A stretch of 64,000 nt of DNA from Candidatus Omnitrophota bacterium (lineage in GTDB: Bacteria > Omnitrophota > Gorgyraeia > 2-02-FULL-51-18). Under the pieces are notes generated by a model, which worked only from the letters and a program-made list of their open reading frames with translations, did no database searches and was not told the DNA's origin. The position numbers were made by a program, and so were the translations under genes. The stretch spans positions 62,001 through 126,000 of the forward strand of contig JAJVIE010000001.1 in NCBI GenBank assembly GCA_022072175.1, given 5' to 3'. Below are positions 12,601-24,600 of this stretch, in pieces; the stretch's first letter is position 1; every line of letters begins with the position of its first letter.

Positions 12601-15600
12601 GCGTCGGCGGCGATGTCGTCCGGGACCTCTACCGGCACGGCCCAGGACCTGAAGGCCTCCGGGATGCTCATCAGCCTGTCCATTTCGTTGGACAGGTGGC
12701 TGGCCAGGTACACGAGCGCCCGGCGGTCTCCGGCGGGCGCCTCCGGTATGAACGGCGCGTACGAACGCACTTGCCCGATCCGGTCCGACAGCTCCCGATA
12801 GAAAGCCTGCCTGACGCCGATCATCATGTTGTGCACGCGCCGCTGCATGATGGGGTTGTGGTTGATCTCCACCGACGCGGGGTCCAGACGCGGATCGGCC
12901 GCGCGCACCATACCCAGGAACTCATGGACCTGTTCGAGCGTCGTCGAGGACTGCGAGCGCAGGATGAGATCGGCGGCATCCACGCCCTCCTCGAGCAGGA
13001 TCGCCTCATAGATCATCGCCTCCGGGATCTTCGTCGTGCGCCGTGTCCTCGGGTCCATCAGGCGCCGGAGCACGCGCTCTTCGATGGGCAGAGCTCGCTC
13101 TTCGACCGTAAAAGGTGTGTCGACGAAGAACTCTTCCCACCTCTTGAGACCCGGATAGGCCTGTTTGGACGCATCATAGCCGCGACGCAGGCCATACCGC
13201 TCCTCCAGATAGGTCCAGTAGGCGCTCTTGTCCGCGGAACCGTCCGCCTCCCAGCGCGCAAGCAGGCCGTCCAGGATGATGCCCGCTCGCGCCAGCGCCC
13301 TCGCGGCGTAGTCCGAATCGCCCAGGTCATTGGCGGCTGCCAATTGATCGAGCGTTCTGGACCCGCCACCCAGACCGGCCAGGACCAGGATCGGTGTACG
13401 ATGAGCCCGCCACAGAGCCGCCGCTTCGCGGGCGGCCCGCAGGGAGTCACTGCCGAAAAGAAGTCTCAACGTGGCCGGCCGGTCCTCCGGATCGCGCCGC
13501 GCGATCCATCGGGCGAGCGGTTCGAGGGGCTGGGCCAGCCGCTCCGACGGCACCTGCCCGTCAGCCAGGCGAGCACCGACTTCTTCGGGCGAGGGCAGCG
13601 ACAACGCGCGGCCGAGCGCCAGAGCGCGTGTCACCGAGCGGATGTAGACGGCCGCGCCGCCCTGCTCGGCCGGCGTCTCGGAGAACACGACAAGACCGTA
13701 CGGCTTGAAATCCACGTCCCGCGACGGCCCGACCTGTACCCCGAGCTCGGCCACTTGCATGGCAGGACCGTCGATACCCTGCCGCTCGATCTGGTCCCCG
13801 AGGAATACGAAATACGCCTTTGCCGGGTCCATCGATCCACCGACCTGGCGAAGCGCCTCACCCTTGCTGGTCGTGACGATGTTCACGGTCGTACGGCCGC
13901 CGACCTCGGCCCGGATCGCGGGGTCGGACAACTGGCCGGCGAGACGCTCGTTGATCAGAGCGGCCGCGCGGATCAACAGCCGCTTGTTGGCGGGGTCCGC
14001 TTCGAAGAGCTTGCGTGCCGCGGGCGTCAGGATACCCGGGAGCGAGTAGGCGATCGAGACTTCCTCCGAATCGTCGGCCACCGGCCGGATCTCGACGTGC
14101 CCCGCCTGCGTGTCCCTTTCCCGCTCGTATCCGCCGGAGGTCGGGTAGAGCCCGGGCAGTCCGAGCTCGGCGGTCAGCCGCTCGAGGACGGGTCGGATCT
14201 TCGCCAGATCGGACGGCCCGATGCCAGCCAGCAGTCTCCGGCGCGCGTACATGCCGGTCCGCTCGTCGACGTCGAAGATATTGATGCCCGTATTGGACAG
14301 CAGGGTCATGTTACGGACGACCGGTTCAGCGGGAAGCCAGTGTCCGTCCTGTTGACGCGCCAAGCCGACGGGGCCCATGAACTTTTCGAAAAGCGTATGA
14401 GACCGGTCTCCCGTGATCAGATAGAACCGTCCCCATCTCAGGTACTGCCTCAGGGCGTCCACCACGCCCGGATAGATCACGTCGGACGCCGCGGTGAAAG
14501 CGGCGAGGGTCTCCTTGAGGTCGCTGGCCAGGACCGGCGAGCGGCCCTTGAGGAGGTTCTGATAGATCTTGTACCTGAAGACGAAGTAAGCATCGGTCAG
14601 CCTCAGGGGCTCCAGGCGCCGTTCGTCCAAGGACAGCGTCGAGGCCAAGCGGCCCAGGAGCGCCGCCAGGTCCGGCTCCGAGGTGAGCCGGACGGACAAC
14701 CGCGCCCGCTCCTGCTCGGGAAGAGCCAGTGCCGCGGCCGCCAGACCGTCGAGCGCTTCGACGGACGCGCGCGCGCGACGCAGATCGTCCGCGACCCCCA
14801 GCGCCGACAGCGCTTCTCGACGCAGGTCCGCGATCGCCTCATCGGCCGCCAACCGGGCGCCGACGACCCTCTGCCAGACGCTCATGCGCCAACCATAGCC
14901 GATCTCGCCGGGATGATACTCTCCGCGGCGGTCGATCGCGTCGATCAACTCTTCCCTCTTGTCGTCCAAGGCCGCGTCACCGATCTCGACGGCCAGACCG
15001 CTGAGCGGGCCCTGCGGTGAGTGCACGACGCCGTCCCCGTCGATGTCGTTGAGCACCAGGAGACCTCCCTCACGCACCCAACCGGCGATGGTCGAGAGAT
15101 ACTTGCCGTAGATCTTGGGCAGGGACTGTCCCGCGGCCTGATAGTAGATATCGGCCGCTCCCTGAAGCTCGCGAGTCAGTTCCGAGGACGGCTCGGTCAT
15201 ATTGGTCCGGACATAATCGATGCGGCGAGGCGCGCCGTCCAGCACGAAGTCGATCGTCACCCGCTCTTCGGCGGGACTCCCGAGCTTCACGGTCGACAGG
15301 TCCACCCCGCTCCGGACCAGATCACGCACGAACAGACGCTCGTATTGGCGCATGTACATCGCCGTACCGTACCCGTCCAGGTCCTTCCGCTCGAAGTAGA
15401 AGTCCGTCTCGCCCTTGTCCGCTTTGGTGAAACGCGGACGGACACCCGTGCGTGCGTACTCGAGTTCGTTGGTCAGCTTGCGGTGGTCGAGTCTGGTCCA
15501 GTCGAGGAAAATGGCCCTCGTGAACCCCGTCGATTCGTACAGCTCCTTGATCGTGGGCCCGGCCGCTCCCGAGATGACGGTCCGATCTCCGGGTCCGAGA

Positions 15601-18600
15601 CGCTCCTCGACGATCCGACGCACCTCCTTGCGGTAGCCGGCGAAATCCGGCTGGGGGCCGGCGGCCAAGCGGGCTCCCCAGACGATCGCATCGATGTGGC
15701 CTTTGGCGCGGTACAGCAGTCCGTCCTCGTAGGTCAGCTCGTACTGCACCGGACGCGGGATGACAGGGTGAGAAGCGATGAGCCGTGTGATCCGGTCGAT
15801 CTGCCGCGTGTAACCCACAAGGCGCATATTGCGGTCCAGCGCGTCTTCGAGAGTGCCGGGCGTGAAGAGCCCCAACAGCGCCTCGAGGTCGGCTTGCAGG
15901 TCGCGCAATTGACCGGAGATGTTGCCGGGATCCGTATCGCGAAGATAGGGCTCGAGGTTCGCCCTCGCCTGGCGGATCCGGCTGACGGCCAGGTCCCGAT
16001 ACAGGCGCAGCGCCAGATACGGCGCCGTCGAACGGACACTTTGGGCCCAATCGGTCAACAGCGCCTCGATACCGGATTCGCGGTACTCTCCTTCGCTTTC
16101 GGACTCGAGCACGCGGCCAAGCCCCTGGGAGACGGTCACGTTCCACGCTTCACGCAAGGCCGCGTCCACACCGGCCGGGTCTTCCAACAGGGACCGCTCT
16201 CGCGCTTCGGTCAGCGATCCTCCAAGCTCCGTCAGTCCGTCGTACAGACGCCTGTCGGCCTCGGCGACGGTGCCAATGTAACGGTCGCGGACGGCGGCGA
16301 CACGGATCGTCCATTCCTGCAGTGATGCTTCGACCTCTTCGCGGGACGCCAACCGGGCTCCGGCGGTCCTTGGATCGGACGGACGTCGGCCGGAGACCAT
16401 GATCCGGTTCATCAGGACCGTGTAGGCGACCCCGATGGCCATGATCGACAACGGCATCAGCAGGACCTGGTCGATGAGACCGGCTCGGGCCGGAGCCGGT
16501 GCCCCGAAGATCATCCGTCGGACCCGGCGCTGTATCGCCCAAGGCACGGCGGGACCGCCGATCAGCGCGGCCGAGAACAACAGAAAGCCCAGGACCGGTG
16601 TCGAGGTCAGGACCATCGCGGGCACCGCGATGTCTACGGCCAGCGTGAAGGACGCGAACCCGAACGCTCCCATCTGACCCCGGAGCCCTTCGACCCACTT
16701 GTAGCGTTCCCGCATGAAGGCTCGGAAGCTCGGCGCGACCTCGGTCAGAGCATGCACCTGGCCGTACGGATAGTCGATCCGCCAACCCTTGGACATGAAG
16801 ATACGGCGCAGCTCTATCGGTCGGTCCCGGAAATCCTCCTTGGACTCGCGCATCGCCTCGATGAATCGCTCCGTTCTGTAGACGGTGCCGCCTCCGGGGA
16901 ACGCTCCTCCGGTCCTGAAGATGCGGCGCGGGACCTGACTGCCGATCGAGGACCACTCGACCGCCTGCAGCCACTCCATGAACGTCGGCCGCTCTCCCAG
17001 GTCGGCTCGGATGTCGAGAGACACGGCATCGCTCCCCGAGGAGCGCAGTCGCTCCACGATGCGCCCCAGTCCCTCGAGCACACTGCCGCGCGTGGATCCC
17101 AGACGCGTGTCCGCGTCGACGACCACGATGTACTCTGGGAAAGTCTTGCCGGCGAGCTCATAGCGGGCCCTCAGCACTTCGACGGCCTCGACGATGGCCC
17201 CTTCTTTCTGACGGTTCTGCCGCAAGGACAGGTAGGGCACGCCGGCGCGGTCCAGGATCTCGGCGGTCGTATCGGAGGAGGCGTCGTCCACATAGACGGT
17301 CCGGCCGGCATAGCCGCGGCGAGCGGCGACATCGAGGGTCCTCTCGATGGATCCGGTCTCGTTGTGCGCGGGCACGAGGATCACATAGTCCTCGGGCAGG
17401 TCCTCCGGATAGCGGGCCTCACGGACATTGTCGACGGCCGCCAACCGCGCGCCCTGCGGACGCTCGGTCGCCTCGTAGCGGTTGATCGACTCGTCCATAC
17501 TGGACAACGCCTTGGCCAGAGCCTGTACGTCCCCGGGAGGCACCAGGACCTCACTGCGGGTGAGACGATCGGACAGATGGACCTGTCCGCCGCGCTCCTG
17601 CGCGAGGATGCGCTTGGTCAGGCGACCCTCCTTCTGCAGGAGCCGGAGTTGGCGGACGATCTCGGCCGCGGGCACCACGGCCCCGTCACGGTTCATCTGG
17701 ACCGTACCTCCGGTCACCCTGACGTTGCCGGATCCTTCTTCCGCGGTGATCCGCGACTCGGCCAGACGGGCGCCGGTCCCGGCCTCCGGACGGCGAAGGC
17801 TCTGTCCCAGATAGACCGGCGTCACATCCGGACCGGTCGCGACAGCCGCCAGGTCCTCGACGACCGTCGGCGTCATCGCCTGCGCGATGGAGGTGTTCGT
17901 AAGCTTCCTGAACAGGGCCGCGCCTTCGGCATCGGTCACATACTCTCCCTGCGACCGGTAGAACGCCGGTGTGGTCTCGGAGGTCGGCCTAAAACCGTAT
18001 TCCCGATACAACAGGTCCAGCAGGACGAGATTGGCGACGTCCGGATGGGTCGAACGGACTTCCGGATAGCGGCTGAAATAGAGGTCCAGGAGCGGGCGCA
18101 GCAGGCGGTAGTCGGACCCGCGCCATGACGGCCGGATCCAGACCCCGTTGAGACCGAACGTCTCGTAGTCTCCGGGTAGACGCACGGCGTAGACCATCAG
18201 GTCCGGCCTCAGCTCCATGGCCTTGCCGTCAGGGTGCTCCCACAGCTCCAGGCTCTTGCGTCCGTAACGCTCATCGAGCGACAGATAGAAGGTCCGCCCG
18301 TTCAATTGGACCGCCTCGGCCAGGCGGGCGCCGTCGGCTTGGCCGCCCTGCGCGTTCTTGAGGTCTTTTTTGATGTCCTCGCGGGACCGCGTCCGCCGGT
18401 CTTGGCGCTTACTGGACACCGACGGAGGCTCGTGCCGGCGGACCATGACCAACAATAGAGGCAGCAGTCCCACCAGACCGATGACCATGCGCCGGAACAT
18501 GCTCTTGTACAGCTCTTCGAAAGCCCTCGCGTCCTCCAATCCCTCCCGCGATCCGAAGATCGTCGCGGCCAACTGCGACGCGCCTTGACGCTCGGACTCC

Positions 18601-21600
18601 TCCGAGCCGACGCTCACACTGACGCTCTCGAAAGCCGGATGGTTCATCTGCGGCTCTTTGGCGAGGACCTCGACCACGGCCTCGTCCGGCCGGCGGCCCT
18701 TTTGCACGGTGATCTTCGCGATCTGGTCCTTGCGGGCGCGGTCCTGCAGACCGACGCGGGCTACGGCGTCACCGACCTCGCTCTGCCAGGGTTCCGCGGC
18801 CAGCAGTCCGGTGCCGGTACTATCCTCGACCACCACCGTCGTATCGGCCAGTCTGGTCCTCTCGGTCGGCCACAGGAACCCGCGCGTGAAATCCGGCCAG
18901 AAGAGAGCCGCGGCCACCGCCGCACCCCACACGATCGCGAACACCGGCCGCCAATTGTCCAACAGCAGTCGCCCGACCGCTCCGGGCACCTCGATCCATC
19001 TCAACGGTTCTCGGCGGGCCATGCGAGCGCCGGCTTGGCTGGTCGCTCCGGACAGGGCGTATCCCGGGGACAACGGATTGAGGTCCGATCCGGGCGGTAC
19101 GGCGACCAACCGTCCCTCGGCGGTCCGGTGTTCCGACCCGTCCGCGTCGATCACCCGGACCTGAAAGTCGTACGTTCCGGCGATGTTGGGCCTTAGGCGG
19201 GTTTCGTAGGCCGCGACCCCTTCGACGGGCGAGCCGACCCGGGACATCGGGTAGTCGCGCTCGGCGCCGGAGGCGTCACGGACGATCAGGCGGACGTCAC
19301 GCACGTTGTCGCGGACGGAGACCGCGATCTGGAAGGGTCCCGCACCGTCCCCCGCCGCCTCGCGGATCTGCACCACCGGGCGTCTCGACGGATCGGGCGT
19401 CATCCTGAGGATCGGTCCGGTCGGCCGGACCGATCGCGCCCTGGAATCCTTCAGACGACCCAGGAGCGCGGCCGCGGCGGCCACTTCCGGAACCGAGGGT
19501 TCCCCGCGGACGGCGCGGCCGAGCGCCTCGAGCGTCGCCGTGGCTGGGAGTTTCTGTACCCACTGACCGTCCCGGCCCGGGATGTTGAGACGCCACTCGT
19601 CACGAAGACCCAACAGGTCCACCCAACTCCAGACGGCCATCAACGGCACCTCGAACGGCCCCTGTCCGGGCAGGGCCTCGTTGGCGTTCGCCGCCAGGAG
19701 CATCAACTTCTCCTGGACCTCCGAAGAGTAGTGCCAGTGACGCTGGATCGCGGCTTCGTCCGCTCCGGGGAAGAACTGCCGGATCATATGGAGCTTCTCC
19801 TGATCGGACAGCGTCTCCCACAGCGTCCGCGAGAACCCGGAGTCCTGGAGACCGAACGTCACGAAGGAGTTGGGGATGTGCTTGGACGGGTGGTATCTCG
19901 ACGCACCGGGCAGTCCCCAGATGAGCGGCACGTAGTTGTAAGCTCCGATGCGCTCGGCGGAGCTTTGGATCTCGTCCGGTACCGTACCGAGCGTCTCGAA
20001 CACCGCGGTCGTCCCGCGCTCCTGTGAGATCCTCAGGAACTGCGACAGGATCCCTTCGGCCGGAGCCATCCGGAAATACGCCAGTGACACGATGTCATCG
20101 GTCCGCGGCGGCGCGATCCCATCCGCCGGGAAAAGATACTCGTACAGGAAACCTTCATCGGCGGCCCGCCGGCTCGGACTGACACGCGTGAATTCCCAGT
20201 CGGCAGGTTGCCGGAAGACCTTGGCCTCGACCAGGGACCATCTTTCCCAGTTCTGCGGAACGGCCGCGGACGGATCGGCCCTGCGGCCGATGAGCACCAT
20301 ATTGTCCGGATTGGTCGGCGCTCCCGAAGCGTCGAAGAAAGCCCCGATGGCGTCCGCCGGGTACCCCGATGCGGCCGGAGAGGTCCTCAACGCCGAAGTG
20401 ATCACCTCGTACGCCTCACGCACCGCTTGACGGCGTGACTCCTCGTCCCCCCTGTCGATCGCGCGCGCTCGGATCTCCTGCAAACGGTCGTACACGCCGA
20501 GCGCCCCCAAGGTCACCTGGCCCATGGGGTCCTGGGTGTAAACGTAAGCACGGTAGAAACCCAGCACGTGATCGAGTCGGATATAGCTGGCCCGCCGCTG
20601 GTTGAACGCATACTGGTCCAGCAAGTAGCGCGCGGTGCCCGGATAGGTCCAGTCGTAGGCATGGAACTGCCAGTTCTGTCCGAGCCTGTTCTCCCGCTTG
20701 GGAGGCGCGCCCTGCGCGGCCTGGCGCTGATAACCGTTCTCGCGCTTGAGACCGAACACGCGCGGGTTGAGCCAGATGTCCGCTCCGTCCGGAGCGAACG
20801 GAATGTCGATCGTCACCTGCACTCCGCGCTCCTGACCCCGGTCGGTCATCCGCTTGAACTGCCGGTCCGCCACGAACTGTACGAACGCGTCCACGTCCAC
20901 CGCCTGCCGGTGACGCTCACGCGCCGCTCCGATATCCGCGTTCTCCTCGCGGGTCTCACCGTAGTCGCGCAGACCCTCGTCCCACGTGCGCCAATCCCAT
21001 CCGGCCACAGGGTCGCGGTCCATGTTCTCGCGTTTGAGCTGCAAGTAGAGCATGTGGTCCTGCAGCCAGTCGGCGTTCTCCGCGCGGTAACGCTCGTACT
21101 CCCCGAGGACCGCGGCTCCGGTCTGGGCCGAAACCTCCTGCCAGAGCACCGTCAGCGCTTCCCTCTTGATCCGTTGCACTTGGGCATGATCGATGCGGTC
21201 GCCGGACCTCAGCGTCCGGATGAGCGGCAGTTGCGCGCGGATGTGGGCCAGCGTCCGCGACACGTCGACACCGCTGTCACGCAGTTCCCGGACAACGGCC
21301 GTCACGCTCACGTACTCGGGGTCGATGGAACGGCTGCTGGCGACCGAGTACGGCGAGTTGCCGGCCGAGGACCAGGTGACCGGCAGGAGCTGGAGCAGAT
21401 GCAGTCCCGCGTCGGCGGTCAGCTCGACCGCTTCCAGACCCATCCCGAGATCACCGATACCCCAGTCGACCGGGATGGCTTCTCCGCCATCTCCCGGATC
21501 CCACTCCGCCTCTGAGCGCATGTGATGGAACGGCAGGAAAGTCCCCTCGACCGGACGGCCCGCCTCCACGGGCGAGACGAAGCGTCCCTCAGCGGGCGTA

Positions 21601-24600
21601 TCGACCGGTTCAAGAGCGGGACGGCGCGGATCGGCGCCTTCAATGCCCAGTTCGCGCGCGACGGATGCCACGCGGGAGGCGGGGATGCCCTCCCAGCCCC
21701 AATCTCGGCCATAGGTCTCGTAATGCAGCTCATGCATCGCGCGCACGAAGATCCAGCGCAGCACCAGCCCCCGGGCCTCGGCACGGTCATAGCCCCCGAG
21801 CACGATCTCCTGTGCTCCGCGGGCCTCGATCTCATCGAGATAGCCGTCAATGAAAGCATCCGTGACCGTCGACAGCCACCCACGTAGCGCCTCTACGAAC
21901 GCCGTATCAAGACCCTCGATGCCCGCTTCGGCCGGATCGAGCAGTCCCGCGAGCACCAGCGAAGCGCGGCGCGCGGTATCGCGGTGTTCGGCTCTGTTCT
22001 GGGGATCGAGACCCAATTGCGCGTACAGCTTGATGTGCGCGATGTACCAGAACCCCTGTACGACACCGCCGAGATCGGCCAGCGGGCTCTGGCGAGCGTC
22101 GTAGCCGGACGGCAGGGTATCCTTGGCCGGCACTCCCTCGAAATCCACCCAGCGGATCCGCTCGGCCAACGCCGCGGCGGCCGAGTCGATGGCGCTCTCA
22201 TCACCCGTGGCGACCGTCGCGAAGAAGTCGTCCAACGTCGTCGTGGACCGCGCGATGATGCCCTGCGCACTGCTGAGGTCCCCGTGGACCTGACCCTTGA
22301 TGATGCGCTCGCCCAGACCGCCGTACGGAAATCCTTCCTCGCCGGTCTCCGAACGCGCAAGCGCCGGACCCAGTCGGCGCAGGAGGTCGATGAGCGCCGG
22401 CAGAGCGGCCGAACCCTGCGCGAGAGCTCTGGCCTCGAGAGCCGCCAACGCTTCGTCATAATGATGCCGCAGGGTATCGCCCCATCCCCTCAGGTCCTCG
22501 GCGCTCGAAGGGACGGCCTCGAACCCCTCGCGTCCACTGCGCGCGAAGGCCGCGTGGAAGCCCGCGATGGTCCGCGCGGTCCGTCTTGCGAACGATGCCG
22601 CCGCGCGAGTGTTGCGGTCCAAGGCCTCCGGCCCTTCCGGTAGCTGTTCGATCAAGAGCGTCAACGCCCTCCAGTACACCGATCCGACCTCATCCTCACG
22701 GTCGATGGCGTCCATGACGAGTCCGATCGCGGCCCGGCCGCCCCCCGGCGCTTCGTACCACATCGTGCCGTGCACTTGAGGCACACCGGTGTATCCAGCC
22801 ACGGACAGCGCCGCGTAACGGGGCATCTCTTCATTGGCGGGCCACACCCGGCCGGTCTCGCCCGTGCCTCCGCGCAGGTCCTTGTAGGTCTTGCTGACGA
22901 GCCGGCCCGACGGCGTATCGACGAAGGTCAGCACGTTGGACGTCGAGACGGGCATGGCGCTGGCCGTCAAAGCGGCTGGTTCGATACCGAACAATGTCTC
23001 TCCGATCCTTTCGACCCCGATGGATCCGCCGGAACGCGTCCCTACCGGGGATCCTTCGCGGTAGAGCCGCGCGATCGTCCTCTGATAAGCGTCCGTATGC
23101 TCGGCGAAAGCCAGCCAGCGCTCGCCGTCAGCCATCCTCAGACGGACCAGGTCCTGTTCGGGCACACCGGCCGGAGGCGTATCGGCCCCGATCACCGGCA
23201 TGAAATACGTCTTGGTCCGGACCACGCCGTCCGCTCCGCGCACGCCGACGGCGACGATCAGGTGATCGATACGCACGGCGCCGTCGGTCGTCACAAACCC
23301 GTCCACGGCGCGCATCGAGACGATCTCGGCGTCCTTTTCCATGAACCAGCGCTTCTGCCGGACGGTATCGATGAGGTCCGGCAGCACGGCCTCCGGAGCG
23401 GCGTCATAGTCGGCTACGCTGACGGCCGACACGGCCTCGGCCAGACGCGCGCCGGAGACGTCCGACCTCAGGATCAGGCGCGCCTTGGAGCGGCTCCAGT
23501 CGATGACGGTGGACTCATCGCTCGAAGGCAGCACACCGTAGGTCCAGTCGTGAACATAGACGCCGTCGCGGCCGCGCGTGATCGTCAGGGCACTGCCGTA
23601 GGACTTGGTGAGCGGCGGATCGATCCGCACGTCGATATCGGCGGCGGTCTGGCCGAGATCGGGCTGGAGACGGCTCCGCAGGCCGTTCAGGTACTCGCTC
23701 GTCTGCGCGCGGACCATCTCCATATCCCCGCGATAGGCGACGGGCACCAACTCGGCGCTCCGGATCCAGCCTCCGCGCAACAGGTGATCGACGGTCCCGA
23801 GCGTGGTGTAACCGAACGTTCCCGGGTCTTGATGGGAGATCAGGTGCACGAGCTCTCCATCGGTCGTGATCAAGCGTCCGTAGACCAGCGAACAGCTGTA
23901 GGAATGGTGGCTCAGGATCGTGTCCCCGGGACGCAGCGAGCGGTCCGGTACCAGCGTCACATGCCGCTCCGTACCGACCCACACACGGCCGGACGGAGAG
24001 TTGGTCCTGTACGGCTCCTCGGGCCTGAAATCCTTGCGCGGGGCCAACGCCCACGGCACGGCGCCGAACGATCCGGGCGCTCTGCCGTCCACGGGCGAGG
24101 GCGCCTGCGTCAGGATCGAGCCGCTGTAGGAGGTCTTGGCGGTCGAGAGGGCCGAACGGGCCGAACGCAACGCGGATCTTTCCTCGGATGGCGCGGCCCA
24201 GTCGCGGGGCACGCCCATCCAGAGCGCGGCGCTCGCCGGCAGGTCCGCCAGCCAGCGTCGGACGCGGACGGGCCAACCGGTACGTCCGAGCTCGGCTTGG
24301 TCGGCGGGACGCTCGGAGCGGTCCGCCAGACGGGCGCCGGAAGGCACCCAGTAGATCGCGCTGCGGCTGTGATTGCGCATACGGGCGATCATCCGCTCCC
24401 AACCCAGACGCACGTACGGATCAGCGTAATTACGCCGGACCTGATCGGGATCCTCAAGGAACACGGACGTGAGCGAATCAGGCGAACGGGCGATCAGGTC
24501 ATAGCCGTGCTCTTGAGCGAACGCCATCACGGAACGGATCACCGCGTCGCGCCAGCGATCAAGCTCTCGACGGTAGTTCTTAGGAATGTCGCCATATCCG

